DNA of 64,000 bases from Photorhabdus bodei (GTDB lineage Bacteria; Pseudomonadota; Gammaproteobacteria; Enterobacterales; Enterobacteriaceae): assembly GCF_003287735.1 (NCBI RefSeq), contig NZ_NSCM01000001.1, forward strand, positions 268,223 to 332,222, given 5' to 3'. Under the pieces are notes generated by a model. It saw only the letters and a program-made list of their open reading frames with translations, ran no database searches and was not told the DNA's origin. Below, in pieces: positions 48,750-60,385 of the stretch (position 1 is its first letter; each line of letters begins with the position of its first letter). A program made the position numbers and the translations under genes.

Positions 48750-49427
48750 CTATTGCTCCTCATTTATTGCGCATTCTTCCATGAATGTCTCCGGTTGCTG
48801 AGAGACAACCTGTTCCCGCTCTTTCTGAGCAAGAACACGCTCCACAGTATCAACAATCGCTTGAGTTTGTGAGTCAATCTCAATATTAACCCTCTGACCA
48901 AGACGTTTCTTACCTAATGTCGTACGTTCCAGTGTTTCAGGAATAAGGTGAACGCAAAAACGATTATTAACCACATCGCCAATTGTCAGGCTAATTCCGT
49001 CGATGCCGATAAATCCTTTATGCAAGATATATTTCATTAATTGCTTATCATGGATACGGAACCATATTTGATGATTATTTTCTGAAGTGAAAATTTTAGC
49101 TATCTCAGCAACCGTGATGATATGACCGGACATCAAATGTCCACCAATTTCATCCCCAAATTTAGCCGCCCGCTCCAGGTTCACATAATCCCCTGGCTGT
49201 AAATCACCAAGATTAGTCAGACGCAGAGTCTCTTTCATCAAGTCGAAACTAATCTCATCGCCTTCTATTTTGGTTACCGTCAGACAACAACCGTTATTGG
49301 CAACTGACGCCCCTGTTTCAATACCTGGCAATAATTCAGCCGGGAATTTAACAACATGAGTCCGAAAATTACTTTTTTCATCAATAGCAACCAAGGGTGC
49401 TTTTCCCTGAACGATGCCCGTAAACAT
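48750..49427 (-). CDS. ribE: Riboflavin synthase, alpha subunit
   Basis: Dismutes two 6,7-dimethyl-8-ribityllumazines to riboflavin. Two tandem lumazine-binding barrels: [15 protein letters not shown] ... GCCLTVTKI and GGHLMSGHI ... [15 protein letters not shown]. The 225-residue length includes a C-terminal tail ([20 protein letters not shown]) longer than in E. coli. Also called ribC in E. coli. Divergent from mdtK, as there. Confidence 0.95.
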   Translation of the reverse strand: MFTGIVQGKAPLVAIDEKSNFRTHVVKFPAELLPGIETGASVANNGCCLTVTKIEGDEISFDLMKETLRLTNLGDLQPGDYVNLERAAKFGDEIGGHLMSGHIITVAEIAKIFTSENNHQIWFRIHDKQLMKYILHKGFIGIDGISLTIGDVVNNRFCVHLIPETLERTTLGKKRLGQRVNIEIDSQTQAIVDTVERVLAQKEREQVVSQQPETFMEECAINEEQ

Positions 49428-49652
49428 AGAAGAACCTCTTAATGACTGTGTATAATTATTAATTAGTTTATATCAAGTTGTCATTGATAAATACCACCTG
49501 ATCATTTGAATATAAACTCAGCATTATTATTGCAATATAGTATTAAATAGATACAATACTCCGGTTAGTAAGCGGTTGATTTTTCGAAAATCGTTTCTTA
49601 TATACAGATGTCTTTCTTAATATTTTCTACTTTAATAAAAAAGGTGTAATGC

Positions 49653-51026
49653 GTGCAGAAGTATTTAAAAGAAGCGCGTAGTTTGCTCGCTCTTGGGATT
49701 CCCGTCATTATTGCTCAATTTTCACAAACTGCAATGGGGGTTGTGGACACCGTTATGGCGGGTAGCGTCAGTGCAACAGATATGTCCGCGGTTGCTGTTG
49801 GCACCTCGATCTGGCTGCCCGTTATCTTATTTGGTTACGGCTTACTATTAGCTTTAACACCCATTATTGCGCAAATGAACGGTTCTGGTCGCAGGAATCT
49901 CATTGCTAACCAAACTCAGCAAGGATTCTGGCTGGCGATTTTTCTCTCCATTATCATTATTGCTATTCTATACAACAGCAAGTTCCTGATTGACAGGCAA
50001 CACAATATAGATCCACTTTTGGCGGAAAAAGCGGTTGGATTTATCCACGCAATAATGTGGGGTGCGCCGGGCTATCTGTTTTATCAGGTACTGCGTAATC
50101 AATGTGAAGGTTTATCGAAAACCAAACCAGGCATGGTAATTAGTTTTTTAGGATTATTGATTAATATTCCGATTAACTACATATTCATTTATGGTAAATT
50201 TGGCGCGCCCGCTTTAGGTGGTGTCGGCTGTGGTGTTGCTACCGCCAGCGTTTACTGGGTCATGTTCCTACTAATGCGTTGGTATGTGAAACGTGCATCA
50301 TCACAAAGGGATATCCGCCCTAAACATCGCTTCGCCGCACCAGAATGGCATATTTTGAAACGCATTTCAGCTCTCGGCTTGCCTATTGCGATGGCGGTGT
50401 TTTTCGAAATTACGTTATTTGCCATAGTGGCATTACTGATCTCTCCTTTAGGCGTTACTGCTGTTGCAGGGCACCAAATTGCACAAAATTTTAGTTCATT
50501 AATGTTTATGTTCCCAATATCTTTGGCCGCAGCAACCACTATCCGCGTTGGCTATAATTTGGGGAAAAAATCTATCGAGAATGCCCGGATATCAGCCTAT
50601 ACCGGAATTATGGTTGGTTTGGTATTTGCTTGTTTAACCGCAACTTTTTCTATCATTCTGCGAGAGCCGATCGCCTTGATGTATAACGACAATCCTGAAG
50701 TTATCACCATGGCATCACATCTGATGCTATTTGCCGCGCTTTACCAATTATCTGATGCCATACAAGTGGTAGGGGCTGGTGTTTTACGTGGATATAAAGA
50801 TACGCGTTCTATCTTTTATATCACTTTTATCGCTTTCTGGATTCTGGGGCTACCAAGCGGTTATATCTTGGGATTAACCGACTATATTGTACCCGCTATG
50901 GGGCCACAAGGGTTCTGGATCGGCTTTATTATTGGCCTGACTGCATCGGCAGTAATGATATTTGCCCGTATTTCATGGACACAAAAACAACCAGATGAGG
51001 TAATTTTACAACATTCAACCCGCTAA
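49653..51026 (+). CDS. mdtK: MATE multidrug efflux pump MdtK (NorM)
   Basis: A 457-residue inner-membrane Na+/H+-coupled drug exporter with twelve helices. [47 protein letters not shown] and [13 protein letters not shown] match E. coli MdtK across the protein. The start is GTG 49653 (MQKYLKEAR) with AAAGGTGT upstream, since no ATG fits. It is followed by the valine tRNA pair. Confidence 0.96.
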   Translation: MQKYLKEARSLLALGIPVIIAQFSQTAMGVVDTVMAGSVSATDMSAVAVGTSIWLPVILFGYGLLLALTPIIAQMNGSGRRNLIANQTQQGFWLAIFLSIIIIAILYNSKFLIDRQHNIDPLLAEKAVGFIHAIMWGAPGYLFYQVLRNQCEGLSKTKPGMVISFLGLLINIPINYIFIYGKFGAPALGGVGCGVATASVYWVMFLLMRWYVKRASSQRDIRPKHRFAAPEWHILKRISALGLPIAMAVFFEITLFAIVALLISPLGVTAVAGHQIAQNFSSLMFMFPISLAAATTIRVGYNLGKKSIENARISAYTGIMVGLVFACLTATFSIILREPIALMYNDNPEVITMASHLMLFAALYQLSDAIQVVGAGVLRGYKDTRSIFYITFIAFWILGLPSGYILGLTDYIVPAMGPQGFWIGFIIGLTASAVMIFARISWTQKQPDEVILQHSTR

Positions 51027-51197
51027 TTTACTTTACTATAAAGCCGGGGATGAATACTTAACTGTTGGAATAAACGACAAACTCACTGTGACAGATGCAA
51101 ATACGAACAGTTGAACAATAATTTGTATTATTCCCCTTGCCAGAAGGCTAACTCACCGTTAATATTCGTCCCCGTTGTCACCAATGCAATTTAGATT

Positions 51198-51274
51198 GCG
51201 TCCGTAGCTCAGTTGGTTAGAGCACCACCTTGACATGGTGGGGGTCGGTGGTTCGAGTCCACTCGGACGCACCA
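51198..51274 (+). tRNA. tRNA-Val (anticodon GAC)
   Basis: 77 bases with an encoded CCA end. GCGTCCG/CGGACGC acceptor stem, D arm AGCTCAGTTGGTTAGAGC, anticodon loop CTTGACATG, and T arm GGTTCGAGTCC. Corresponds to valV of E. coli in the same place next to mdtK. Confidence 0.98.
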
Positions 51275-51303
51275 ATTGCGTAGTGATTACACCGGTTTAC
51301 AGT

Positions 51304-51380
51304 GCGTCCGTAGCTCAGTTGGTTAGAGCACCACCTTGACATGGTGGGGGTCGGTGGTTCGAGTCCACTCGGACGCACCA
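51304..51380 (+). tRNA. tRNA-Val (anticodon GAC), second copy
   Basis: Identical 77-base sequence, 29 bases downstream. Corresponds to valW. The two are probably cotranscribed. Confidence 0.98.
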
Positions 51381-51554
51381 AGTCTACAGATGGATCTTCT
51401 TGTTTTTATTATCTCTTCTCTTGGTTTTGCTTAATTTATTTCCCACGTCAAAATACACTGTTGTTTGTTTACAGACAGTTTGCGCAATGCGCGGTAACTC
51501 TCCTCTGTTAAGATCTGCATCATTTTTCCTGTTTACCGTTATAATTAATTCATA
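51381..51554. other. Region between tRNA-Val and ERIC
   Basis: T-rich sequence with no clear hairpin. A 71-codon reading that starts here and runs into the ERIC is unlikely to be a gene. Confidence 0.3.
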
Positions 51555-51681
51555 TATACCTTATGGATTTCAAGATGCATCGCGGCGGCAAGGGAGCGAA
51601 TCCCCGGGAGCATAGATAACTATGTGACCGGGGTGAGTGAGTGCAGCCAATAAAGAGGCAACTTGAAAGATGACGGGTATA
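51555..51681 (-). repeat. ERIC element upstream of pykF
   Basis: Full-length 127-bp reverse-orientation copy (ends TATACCTTATGG and GGGTATA). Confidence 0.95.
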
Positions 51682-51968
51682 ATCATTTTTTGATTCATTT
51701 CACAGAAATAAGTCTCTATAATACGGCGCAATTTAGAGTTGAATGGTTTCAGCTTATTGATTTGCCGAACACGGAAAAGTTACAGATTATCGTATGTATA
51801 AGCTCGCATAATTACATGTGCCTAACCTCACACGAAAAACACCGCATGTCTTCCCCGCCACTTGTCCTTAATGATGTTGCGCAACGTTCAACACCACATG
51901 GTATCTGCGCAAACCATAAAGTTGGCGATTCACTATTTTATCCAATTAAAACCTGTAGATAGATTGTC
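51682..51968. promoter_or_regulatory. pykF leader
   Basis: About 290 bases before pykF. They contain AT-rich promoter-like sequence (TCTATAATACGGCGC, near 51715) and a long 5' UTR. In E. coli pykF is controlled by Cra; I could not place a confident Cra site. Confidence 0.4.
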
Positions 51969-53378
51969 ATGAAAAAAACTAAAATTGTTTGTACTATCGG
52001 ACCAAAAACAGAATCCGAAGAAAAACTAGCCGAACTGTTGAATGCTGGCATGAATGTTATGCGCCTCAACTTTTCACACGGAGACTATGAAGAGCACGGC
52101 CAGCGTATTCAAAATATCCGTTCAGTTATGACTAAGATAGGTAAACAAGCCGCTATTTTGCTGGATACTAAAGGCCCTGAAATCCGAACTATGAAACTGG
52201 AAGGCGGTAACGATGTCTCTTTAACCGCAGGTCAGACCTTCACTTTTACTACTGACACTTCCGTTATCGGTAATAAAGACCGTGTTGCTGTCACTTACAG
52301 TGGTTTCCCCGCGGATCTGGCTCCCGGTAATACCGTGCTAGTTGATGACGGCTTGATCGGCATGACAGTTAAAGAAGTCACTAAGTCAGAGGTCATTTGC
52401 CAAGTTTTGAATAACGGTGACTTGGGGGAAAATAAAGGTGTTAATCTGCCGGGTATTTCCATCAGCCTGCCTGCCCTGGCTGAAAAAGATAAGCAAGATT
52501 TGATCTTTGGTTGCCAACAAGGTGTTGATTTCGTCGCCGCTTCTTTTATCCGCAAACGCTCCGATGTTCTGAAAATCCGTGAACATCTGAAAGCGCACGG
52601 CGGTGAAAATATTCAAATCATCTCTAAGATTGAAAATCAGGAAGGTCTGAACAATTTTGATGAAATTCTGGAAGTTTCTGACGGGATCATGGTTGCTCGT
52701 GGTGATCTGGGCGTTGAAATTCCAGTTGAAGAAGTGATCTTCGCCCAGAAGAAGATGATTCAAAAATGTAATATCGCTCGCAAAGTTGTTATCACTGCAA
52801 CTCAAATGCTCGATTCCATGATTAAAAACCCGCGCCCTACCCGTGCGGAAGCCGGTGACGTCGCTAACGCTATTTTGGATGGTACTGATGCGGTTATGCT
52901 TTCTGGTGAAAGTGCAAAAGGCAAATATCCAATAGAAGCAGTGACTATCATGGCAACGATTTGTGAACGTACAGACCGCGTTATGCCAAGCCGTATCGAA
53001 GCCGTCCATTGCCGTAACCTGCGCGTAACCGAAGCGGTGTGTCGTGGCGCTGTTGAAACAGCAGAAAAACTGGAAGCCCCTCTGATTGTGGTCGCAACCT
53101 ATGGCGGTAAGTCTGCCAAATCCATCCGTAAGTACTTCCCTGGAGCCCCTATTTTGGCATTAACCACTAATGAAGTGACTGCCCGCCAATTACTACTTGT
53201 TAAGGGTGTTTTTACCCAAATTGTTAAAGAAATCGCCTCTACCGATGATTTCTACCGCATTGGTAAAGAAGCGGCGTTAGCAAGTGGCTTGGCGAAGAAA
53301 GGAGAAATCGTGGTTATGGTGTCTGGCGCCCTAGTTCCAAGCGGCACAACCAATACATCGTCTGTTCACGTACTTTAA
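51969..53378 (+). CDS. pykF: Pyruvate kinase I
   Basis: Fructose-1,6-bisphosphate-activated enzyme converting PEP and ADP to pyruvate and ATP in glycolysis. 469 residues. N-terminal [18 protein letters not shown] and [12 protein letters not shown], active-site Lys in [29 protein letters not shown], and C-terminal allosteric region ending [13 protein letters not shown]. Very close to E. coli PykF. A perfect hairpin follows. Confidence 0.98.
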   Translation: MKKTKIVCTIGPKTESEEKLAELLNAGMNVMRLNFSHGDYEEHGQRIQNIRSVMTKIGKQAAILLDTKGPEIRTMKLEGGNDVSLTAGQTFTFTTDTSVIGNKDRVAVTYSGFPADLAPGNTVLVDDGLIGMTVKEVTKSEVICQVLNNGDLGENKGVNLPGISISLPALAEKDKQDLIFGCQQGVDFVAASFIRKRSDVLKIREHLKAHGGENIQIISKIENQEGLNNFDEILEVSDGIMVARGDLGVEIPVEEVIFAQKKMIQKCNIARKVVITATQMLDSMIKNPRPTRAEAGDVANAILDGTDAVMLSGESAKGKYPIEAVTIMATICERTDRVMPSRIEAVHCRNLRVTEAVCRGAVETAEKLEAPLIVVATYGGKSAKSIRKYFPGAPILALTTNEVTARQLLLVKGVFTQIVKEIASTDDFYRIGKEAALASGLAKKGEIVVMVSGALVPSGTTNTSSVHVL

Positions 53379-53398
53379 TTTAATAGGTCGCTTTATTT

Positions 53399-53429
53399 CT
53401 GAAACACCGTAAATATAGCGGTGTTTCAG
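53399..53429 (+). terminator. Hairpin after pykF
   Basis: A perfect 11-base stem, CTGAAACACCG/CGGTGTTTCAG, with a nine-base loop. The following T-run is weak. Confidence 0.7.
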
Positions 53430-53608
53430 GATATTGAATATCTGATTTTCTCCGCCAATATGTTGCAATACCAAATTACTTTCCCAATCATCATACTCAC
53501 AGATTTCTTTTCATTTTATGCTAGTTAATATTAATAATAATGCCATTCTCTGTTTTCTCGTGGTCAGAAAATGGCTTAACTCTCAACAATGATGATATTT
53601 TCCAGCAC

Positions 53609-53735
53609 TATACCCTATGGATTTCAAGATGCATCGCGACGGCAAGGGAGTGAATCCCCGGGAGCATAGGTAACTATGTGACCGGGGTGAGCGAGTGCAG
53701 CCAACAAAGAGGCAACTTGAAAGATGACGGGTATA
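53609..53735 (-). repeat. ERIC element between pykF and the crotonase gene
   Basis: Full-length 127-bp reverse-orientation copy with TATACCC and GGGTATA ends. The 180 bases to its left hold nothing else recognised. Confidence 0.95.
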
Positions 53736-53785
53736 CATCATTTGTGGAGAACCCTCTTTACATATCATCAACATCTTTGCCTTGA

Positions 53786-54637
53786 TCATGGCTCATCGAA
53801 AGCTTTACCGACTTCGCTTAAGTTCTGGAACTCGCCTTTCGTTCCCGTCGTTTTCGCTTGAATCGAGCACAGGATATCTTGACGACTAAAAATCGAAGCT
53901 TGCAAAAGTGCTGTTTGTTGCAACGATTCATGGACACCATGATCACGGCTATAAAGCATGGCCCGTTTAACCCCGTTAATAGCCACTGGAGGCCGATCAG
54001 CAATACGCCGGGCAGTCGCGAGAGCGCCTTCGATTAGTGTTTCCGTAGAAGGGAACACCTTTACCACCAGCCCCAAATCATGAGCCTGAACCGCACTCAA
54101 CGTATCCCCAGTCAGAGCAAGATAGCGAGCCACACCACCAGGGATCAAATGTTGCAAACGTTGAAGAATACCTAAGTCAGCCATCATACCAATATTGGTT
54201 TCTTCTATACGAAACTTCGCATTTTCAGCAGCAAAACAAAAATCGCACGCAGCAATTAAATCAAAACCGGCACCAAGACAAGCGCCTTGTACTGCGGCAA
54301 TAATGGGGAATCGGGCATGTTCCAATACGCTTATCGCCTCTTGCATTTGCAATAAGCTGAATTGCATCGCTTCCCGCTCATTAGGATTAGTCGTATTAGC
54401 CTCTTTGCTAGAGGCAAAGATTTGCAAGTCAAGCCCACCACAAAATGTGTTTCCCTGTGCAGAAATCACCATTGCCCGCACTTTACCTGAACGACTGAGT
54501 TGCTCTACTGTTTCAGGAAATCGTTTCCAAAACCCAAGCGCTAAACTATTTGCCTTTTCAGGACGACTGAGTTGTAAATGGGCGACTCCGTTGTCAATGC
54601 TGATGTTAAAATATTCGTTAGATTGATCAGTTAACAT
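53786..54637 (-). CDS. Enoyl-CoA hydratase/isomerase (crotonase) family protein
   Basis: A 283-residue crotonase-fold protein. CoA and oxyanion-hole signatures lie in NTFCGGLDLQIFA and PIIAAVQGACLGAGFDLIAACDFCFA, and the second half follows the ALTGDTLSAVQAHDLGLV pattern. The glutamate-containing EETNIGMMADLGILQRL resembles dienoyl-CoA isomerase-type members, so a fatty-acid double-bond isomerase or hydratase is likely. Exact substrate unknown. It lies between pykF and lpp, where E. coli has no such gene, and has its own promoter region toward lpp. Confidence 0.85.
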   Translation of the reverse strand: MLTDQSNEYFNISIDNGVAHLQLSRPEKANSLALGFWKRFPETVEQLSRSGKVRAMVISAQGNTFCGGLDLQIFASSKEANTTNPNEREAMQFSLLQMQEAISVLEHARFPIIAAVQGACLGAGFDLIAACDFCFAAENAKFRIEETNIGMMADLGILQRLQHLIPGGVARYLALTGDTLSAVQAHDLGLVVKVFPSTETLIEGALATARRIADRPPVAINGVKRAMLYSRDHGVHESLQQTALLQASIFSRQDILCSIQAKTTGTKGEFQNLSEVGKAFDEP

Positions 54638-55002
54638 AACAAACTCCTCTTACCAGTTTGAATTTGAGCCTAGGATTCAACCTGAACATTGTCAAGTTGT
54701 TCATCTACAATCAGATTCAGTTAACAAATTTGTTTTAAGAGAATCCCTAAATTATGTATAAAAAATGGTTTCATTAAAGAGATGTCCCGATGGTTCAATA
54801 GATGTAAGATGACCTGGATGTTGTATTTTTTATTTATAAGAATTTTTAACTAAAATTATTTCGAAGAATATCATTCCCTCATGGAATAGGCTTTTTTTGA
54901 TTAAAATGTTACTCAACGGTTTTGTTTTTTTACATTCAGATGAAAATTATCCACTTGTTAAAGAGAAAAATTGAAATAATTGGTTTTCATGATAAAAATT
55001 TA
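54638..55002. other. Divergent crotonase/lpp intergenic region
   Basis: AT-rich DNA without ORFs. The strong lpp promoter lies at its right end and the crotonase-gene promoter at its left. Confidence 0.4.
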
Positions 55003-55032
55003 TTCTCTTTCTAAAAAACTTTGTGTAATACT
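55003..55032 (+). promoter_or_regulatory. lpp promoter
   Basis: TTCTCT, 17 bases, then TAATACT. The core TAAAAAACTTTGTGTAATACT is the same as in the E. coli lpp promoter. The 5' UTR GGAGATTAAC...TCTAGAGGGTATTA is also conserved. Confidence 0.85.
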
Positions 55033-55076
55033 TACATGGCTACTTGGAGATTAACTTAAATCTAGAGGGTATTATA

Positions 55077-55313
55077 ATGAATCGTACTAAAATTGTACTG
55101 GGTGCAGTAGTTCTGGCTTCTACTCTGTTGGCTGGTTGTTCAAGCACTGCTAAGGTTGACCAACTGACTTCTGATATTCAGACTCTGAATGCAAAAGTTG
55201 ATCAACTGAGCAATGACGTGAACGCAGTACGTACTGACATTCAAGCCGCTAAAGACGATGCAGCTCGTGCGAATCAGCGTCTGGATAATCAAGTTCGTTC
55301 CTACAAAAAATAA
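55077..55313 (+). CDS. lpp: Major outer membrane (Braun) lipoprotein
   Basis: A 78-residue lipoprotein that links the outer membrane to peptidoglycan through its C-terminal lysine. Lipobox LAGC with Cys21, heptad trimeric coiled-coil ([21 protein letters not shown]), and C-terminal RSYKK ending in the linking lysine. ATG 55077 follows AGAGGGTATT. A strong terminator follows. The C-terminus differs slightly from E. coli (RSYKK for TKYRK). Confidence 0.98.
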   Translation: MNRTKIVLGAVVLASTLLAGCSSTAKVDQLTSDIQTLNAKVDQLSNDVNAVRTDIQAAKDDAARANQRLDNQVRSYKK

Positions 55314-55332
55314 TTTTTTGTAATTATGTACA

Positions 55333-55370
55333 AAAATGGCGCACAGTCCATCTGTGCGCCATTTTTTATC
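55333..55370 (+). terminator. Rho-independent terminator of lpp
   Basis: AAAATGGCGCACAG/CTGTGCGCCATTTT stem with a five-base loop, then TTATC. Confidence 0.96.
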
Positions 55371-55422
55371 ATCGGATTCTGTTAGATAAATATTTGCAGG
55401 CTTCTTTGTCCGCAATAAAATA

Positions 55423-56496
55423 TTAATTTTCCCGATAGATTGGCCCAGGTTGATATAACGGTGGTAATTGAAACGGTTCAGATACATCTTTATTCACCGC
55501 TTGTTCTACACCTTTAACATCATCATCTTCCACCTGTACGATATTCTCTTCTCGCAACTCCTGTTGTGTTTCAGACTCTATGCCTTTACTTACCAGCACC
55601 GGCATACCAGAACGACGTACCATCGCTTGTTCAACAATATTCTTATCTGTCTTGCTATTATCAATGAACTTGTTCAAATCGGCTGAGCGGACAATAGGTA
55701 ATGTCTGTGGATCATCATCCTCTTTTTTAGACAATGGCTGATGTACTTCAATATAACGCTTACCATTTGGTTCTACAGAATACTTAACCGCCTCATTGAT
55801 AATCTGTACTCGCGTTCCACGGGGCACTGTGTTGAACAACGTTTCAATATCATCAGGACGTAAACGGATACAACCGGAACTCACCCGCATACCGATACCA
55901 AAATCAGCATTCGTGCCGTGGATCAAGTATTCTCCTCGCCCGGCAGCTAAGCGCAACGCAAATGCGCCCATTGGGTTTTCCGGACCAGCAGGAACAACCG
56001 CAGGTAAGATAACCCCCTGTTCAGCATAATGTTTACGGATATTCTTAGTCGGCGTCCAAGTTGGATCTTTAATTAGCTGACTAACAGATGTTGTCATCAC
56101 TGGCGTATTACGACCGAGTTGCCCAATACCAATGGGATAAACGATGACTTTGTTTTTTCCTTTAGGAAAATAGTAGAGTCTGAGCTCTGCAAGGTTAATC
56201 ACAATCCCCTGCCTCGGTGTATCAGGCAACAACATTTGTGATGGAATAATCAGTTCAGAACCCTGAGCAGGCAAATAAGGGTCGGTACCTGGATTAGCTT
56301 CCAGCATTGCCAGTAAACCAATTTCATATTCGGCAGCAATGGCCTCTAAAGAACGTCCATCATCGGGTACAACCAATGTCGTATTTTCGCCAATTAAACG
56401 ACTATTGGCCGCTGGCAAAGTATATTCCGTGGCACTGACTGTGTTAGTTAGCCCACTGAACAATAACACGCCAATAAACGTTAAAACTCGTTTCAT
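55423..56496 (-). CDS. ldtE: L,D-transpeptidase LdtE (YnhG)
   Basis: Periplasmic enzyme making 3-3 peptidoglycan cross-links; paralogues attach Lpp. 357 residues with a signal peptide (MKRVLTFIGVLLFSGLTNTVSA), a LysM-type domain (about 38-86) and a YkuD domain with HGT (193-195) and SSGCIRL (catalytic Cys209). A long hydrophilic C-terminal tail follows residue 255. Position next to lpp and sufE identifies it as the ynhG orthologue, although activity toward Lpp cannot be excluded. Confidence 0.93.
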   Translation of the reverse strand: MKRVLTFIGVLLFSGLTNTVSATEYTLPAANSRLIGENTTLVVPDDGRSLEAIAAEYEIGLLAMLEANPGTDPYLPAQGSELIIPSQMLLPDTPRQGIVINLAELRLYYFPKGKNKVIVYPIGIGQLGRNTPVMTTSVSQLIKDPTWTPTKNIRKHYAEQGVILPAVVPAGPENPMGAFALRLAAGRGEYLIHGTNADFGIGMRVSSGCIRLRPDDIETLFNTVPRGTRVQIINEAVKYSVEPNGKRYIEVHQPLSKKEDDDPQTLPIVRSADLNKFIDNSKTDKNIVEQAMVRRSGMPVLVSKGIESETQQELREENIVQVEDDDVKGVEQAVNKDVSEPFQLPPLYQPGPIYREN

Positions 56497-56610
56497 GCTT
56501 GCTTCCTGGAATGACTTCTGAATGTTATCGAATAAATTTAAGTATAAAAGGTTGAAGCCTTATCGGCCGTACATATTATCAGTAGCTGAAGAAACGCGTA
56601 AGACTCGTAT

Positions 56611-57027
56611 TTAAACCATTTTACTTGCCCTATTTCGGATGGCACGTATCATCGCATGTAGCCCCTGCGTGCGTGAGGGTGTCAGATGTTGCTCCAAAGA
56701 CAATTTTCCAAAATATTCAGTCACATCCAAATCCAGAATCTCCTGGGTTGTTTTACCTTGAAACAGAATAAAGACAATCGCAACCAATCCTTTAACAATA
56801 GCGGCATCACTGTCACCAATAAATTCCACTTTGTTTTGGTGATTCATTCTCAGCAATATCCACACCTGGCTCTGGCAACCTGCGATTAAGTTCTCAGGTT
56901 GGCGTTGTTCGTCAGTAAGAGGAGGCAGCCTCGCCCCCAGTTCAATCATATAGAGATATCTTTCTTCCCAATTCTGGCAACGGGAAAAATTACGTAACAA
57001 CTTATTTGTGTCGGGCAAACTTGCCAT
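56611..57027 (-). CDS. sufE: Cysteine desulfuration protein SufE
   Basis: Accepts persulfide sulfur from SufS and hands it to the SufBCD scaffold. 138 residues with acceptor Cys51 in [12 protein letters not shown]. Last gene of the suf operon, 31 bases after sufS. Confidence 0.97.
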   Translation of the reverse strand: MASLPDTNKLLRNFSRCQNWEERYLYMIELGARLPPLTDEQRQPENLIAGCQSQVWILLRMNHQNKVEFIGDSDAAIVKGLVAIVFILFQGKTTQEILDLDVTEYFGKLSLEQHLTPSRTQGLHAMIRAIRNRASKMV

Positions 57028-57058
57028 GACTTTTTCCTTATCACTTTTTTGATCTATA

Positions 57059-58297
57059 TCAACCCAGTAACTGCTCTATTCTCTGCAATGCAACAACAAG
57101 TGCATCAATATCTTCTTGCGTAGTATAAATCGCCAATGAGGCCCTACACATGCTGGAAACGTGATAATGTTCCATCACAGGAAGGGCACAATGATGTCCA
57201 GTACGGATCGCTATTCCATATTGATCAAGGAAACTTCCCACATCATAAGCATGATGTCGGCCAAGGTTGAAAGCAATAACCCCCTGACGTTGCTCAGGAC
57301 CATACAATTTCAGGGTTCTGACCTCTTTCAGCCGTGCCATTGCATAATCCATCAGTGCCTGTTCATGCTGCTGAATTTCATCCAGCCCAAGTGAAGTGAC
57401 ATAATCGACAGCAGCACCAAGCCCAATAATTCCCGCAATATTTGGGGTTCCCGCCTCAAATCGCCACGGTGGTTCCGCATAGGTTATCCCCTTTTGCAGG
57501 CTGACCTGTTTTATCATTGCGCCACCTCCTTCCCAAGGTGGCATAGCATCCAGCAGGGATTTGCGCCCATAAAGCACACCCATGCCTGTTGGGCCATATA
57601 ATTTATGACTGGAAAAAACATAGAAATCGCAGTCCAGATCCTGCACATCAACTTGCTTATGCATAATGGCCTGAGCACCATCGACTAGAATAGGTAACCG
57701 ACTCCCCTGCTCATTAGTTAGTTTTCTTGCCTGTTTTATGATTTGACGTACAGGATTCACTGTGCCAAGCACATTAGAGAGATGAGTAAAAGAGAGTAAT
57801 TTAGTCCGTGAATCAATCAAAGAGGCTAAGACTACTTGATCCAACTCGCCATTCTCATTCAATGGCCATACTCTAATTTCAAACCCAATCTGTTCTGCCA
57901 GCATATACCACGGAACAATATTGGCGTGATGTTCCATTTCAGTAATAACAATATTATCGCCATTATTGATAAACTTGCGGCCATAACTGTTAGCAATCAG
58001 GTTAATCCCTTCCGTCGTACCTTTAACGAAGACAATCTCTTCATTACTTTGAGCATGAATAAATTGCGCCATCTGGTAGCGCACATTTTCAACCATCCGA
58101 GTAGCCGCAGAGCTCAGGGTATGAATTCCCCGGTGAACTGCCGCATACTGGTGCAAACAAAATTCACTTTCTCGTTCAATAACCGAAACCGGCTTCTGAG
58201 TGCTGGCAGCACTATCAAGATAAACCAATGGATACCCATTAACCTGTTGAGTTAACACCGGGAAATCTTGCCGCACCTTTTTTACAGAAAAAGTCAT
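57059..58297 (-). CDS. sufS: Cysteine desulfurase SufS
   Basis: PLP enzyme mobilising sulfur from cysteine for Fe-S assembly. 412 residues with the PLP lysine in [11 protein letters not shown] and the catalytic cysteine in [14 protein letters not shown], plus [12 protein letters not shown]. Its start overlaps the sufD stop by four bases (ATGA). Confidence 0.97.
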   Translation of the reverse strand: MTFSVKKVRQDFPVLTQQVNGYPLVYLDSAASTQKPVSVIERESEFCLHQYAAVHRGIHTLSSAATRMVENVRYQMAQFIHAQSNEEIVFVKGTTEGINLIANSYGRKFINNGDNIVITEMEHHANIVPWYMLAEQIGFEIRVWPLNENGELDQVVLASLIDSRTKLLSFTHLSNVLGTVNPVRQIIKQARKLTNEQGSRLPILVDGAQAIMHKQVDVQDLDCDFYVFSSHKLYGPTGMGVLYGRKSLLDAMPPWEGGGAMIKQVSLQKGITYAEPPWRFEAGTPNIAGIIGLGAAVDYVTSLGLDEIQQHEQALMDYAMARLKEVRTLKLYGPEQRQGVIAFNLGRHHAYDVGSFLDQYGIAIRTGHHCALPVMEHYHVSSMCRASLAIYTTQEDIDALVVALQRIEQLLG

Positions 58298-59607
58298 CTT
58301 TCCACTCTCGCTAAACGGTGCTTAATGTGTTTCATAACAACAGCCTTCAGGAATTCATCTTCAATAGATTCAGTAAGCTCAGCAGCAAAAGCAAATACCA
58401 TCATATGCTCTGCATCACGTCGTTCGATACCGCGTGATTGCAGATAAAACAGTTGTTCTTCATCTATCCGGCCAACGGTCGCACCATGACTGCATTTCAC
58501 ATCATCAGCGTAAATTTCCAGTTGAGGTTTGGTATCCACTTCTGCCTGTTTGCCTAACAACAAATAGTTATTGGTCATTTGTCCGTCAGTTTTCAATGCA
58601 TGAGGAGCCACTTTAATCATGCCGTTAAATACCGCTTTGCTCTGATCCATCACAATGGTTTTATGCAACTGGCGGCTTTCACAATGCCCCTTATTATGTT
58701 CCAAATAAGTACGAGTATCAGCGACCTCTTTTCCTTGTGGCAACAGTAAGCTGTTCAACGACAGATTGGCCCCTTCGCCATTCAACTTAACACTGGTATT
58801 GTGTCGGCCAAGCCCTGAGCCTAATAAAAAGCTGGTGCTTTTTACTTGAGCATCACGACCAATCACAATATCGTTATGGGCAAAGTGATAGCTTGCACTG
58901 TTCTCAACCCCCAGTTTTATATGGGCGAAATGGGCATTATCCCCCACTTCCGCAGTTAATCGGCTTCCTGTCATATGAGGTTGTTGTCTATCAATACTGA
59001 CGAAATGTTCAATCACGCTGGCACTCGCATTCGTGCCTACGGCAATGTGGTAGCGGTAATGACTGCTATTCAATGCTTCACTACTGTGACCACTGGTTAT
59101 ATTCAGCAGGTACAGCGGCTTTTCTGCCACTTGCCCAGCCTTTAACGTAATAACCAAAGGTTGTTGGGCCAAACTCTCTGTCAAATGCAGAAAAATCTCA
59201 CCCTGTATCGGTGCCGGAAGCCCACTTTTGTTATCCAGTAAACTGAGCTGATATGGCCCAAATTCACAGGAACTCAGTAAAGGTGAAAAACAACCATCCA
59301 CCATAACGACACGCCAACAATCCATTGGAATCGCCAGTTGTTCGCATTGTGCTACTGTCAATTCCCAAGTTTTGCTGCTGTATTGCTGATTTAACAATTT
59401 ATCCAACGGCGTATAACGCCAATCTTCATGTCTGAATTGAGGAAAACCGGTTTTAATGGCTTTCTGCCAATGCAAACTGGCATGAGATGAATCCTCACCA
59501 TGACGGCTGCGGTACAAATCAGCAAAACGTGCTAATGCTTGCTGGTTACGTTCTGCAACCTGCCGCACCTTTTCAGCTTTTTCACTGTTGGTCAATAAGC
59601 CAGCCAT
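58294..59607 (-). CDS. sufD: Fe-S scaffold protein SufD
   Basis: Partner of SufB and SufC in the SufBC2D scaffold, needed for iron acquisition during assembly. 437 residues of right-handed beta-helix type with C-terminal [27 protein letters not shown] 59607 ([10 protein letters not shown]) lies 26 bases inside the sufC end, as expected for coupled translation; a 13-codon longer reading is not family-like. Confidence 0.96.
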   Translation of the reverse strand: MAGLLTNSEKAEKVRQVAERNQQALARFADLYRSRHGEDSSHASLHWQKAIKTGFPQFRHEDWRYTPLDKLLNQQYSSKTWELTVAQCEQLAIPMDCWRVVMVDGCFSPLLSSCEFGPYQLSLLDNKSGLPAPIQGEIFLHLTESLAQQPLVITLKAGQVAEKPLYLLNITSGHSSEALNSSHYRYHIAVGTNASASVIEHFVSIDRQQPHMTGSRLTAEVGDNAHFAHIKLGVENSASYHFAHNDIVIGRDAQVKSTSFLLGSGLGRHNTSVKLNGEGANLSLNSLLLPQGKEVADTRTYLEHNKGHCESRQLHKTIVMDQSKAVFNGMIKVAPHALKTDGQMTNNYLLLGKQAEVDTKPQLEIYADDVKCSHGATVGRIDEEQLFYLQSRGIERRDAEHMMVFAFAAELTESIEDEFLKAVVMKHIKHRLARVER

Positions 59608-60328
59608 AACCTTGCTCCTCCAACTTTTTCGCCAGACTGAAATCACCGGATTTAATTATTCTTCCCTGATAAAGCACATGCACAAAATCAGGTTTCACAT
59701 AATCCAAAATACGTTGGTAATGGGTCACAATAATGAATGAGCGGTTTGGATCACGTAGAGAATTCACACCATTAGCCACAATTTTCAATGCATCAATATC
59801 CAGCCCTGAATCTGTCTCATCCAGAATACAAAGTGTCGGTTCCAGCGCGGCCATTTGCAGAATATCATTACGTTTTTTTTCACCACCGGAAAAGCCGACA
59901 TTGACTGAACGTGTCAGCAAATCCGGCGGCATATCCAACAATTCAATTTTTTCTTCGATAAAATCGGCAAAATCAAAGCGATCCAGCGGCTCCTGATAGC
60001 GATATTGGCGAACAGCGTTCACTGCGGTTTGCAGGAAAAATTGATTACTGACACCCGGAATTTCTACCGGATATTGAAACGCCAGGAAAATCCCCTCCCC
60101 GGCTCGCTCTTCTGGCTCAAATCTAAGTAACTCCTTGCCTTTAAAGATGATTTCACCATCATCGATTTCATACTCTTCACGGCCAGCTAACGTTGCTGAT
60201 AATGTACTTTTACCGGAACCATTTGGCCCCATGATGGCATGAATTTCACCCGGTTTAACTTCAAGATTTAATCCTTTTAAGATTTCATTACCTTCAACAC
60301 TGACTCGTAAATTTTTAATACTTAACAT
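59582..60328 (-). CDS. sufC: Fe-S assembly ATPase SufC
   Basis: ABC-type ATPase of the SufBC2D scaffold. 248 residues with Walker A GPNGSGKS, signature FSGGEKKRNDILQM and Walker B CILDETDSGLDIDAL. It lies between sufB (57-bp gap) and sufD. Confidence 0.97.
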   Translation of the reverse strand: MLSIKNLRVSVEGNEILKGLNLEVKPGEIHAIMGPNGSGKSTLSATLAGREEYEIDDGEIIFKGKELLRFEPEERAGEGIFLAFQYPVEIPGVSNQFFLQTAVNAVRQYRYQEPLDRFDFADFIEEKIELLDMPPDLLTRSVNVGFSGGEKKRNDILQMAALEPTLCILDETDSGLDIDALKIVANGVNSLRDPNRSFIIVTHYQRILDYVKPDFVHVLYQGRIIKSGDFSLAKKLEEQGYGWLIDQQ

Positions 60329-60385
60329 ATTACATGCCTTCGAACGACTTAACGTTCTGTCATAAAAAAGGGAAACCGAGAAAAT

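Noticed and set aside
51400..51615. 71-codon reading ending in [19 protein letters not shown]
   Set aside because: The tail is ERIC sequence read in the same frame as in dadA. The front part has no ribosome site and lies just after a tRNA, so it is not a gene.
52386..53009. 207-codon reading opposite pykF
   Set aside because: Lies entirely antisense to a highly conserved pyruvate kinase. Long antisense frames are expected there from codon bias.
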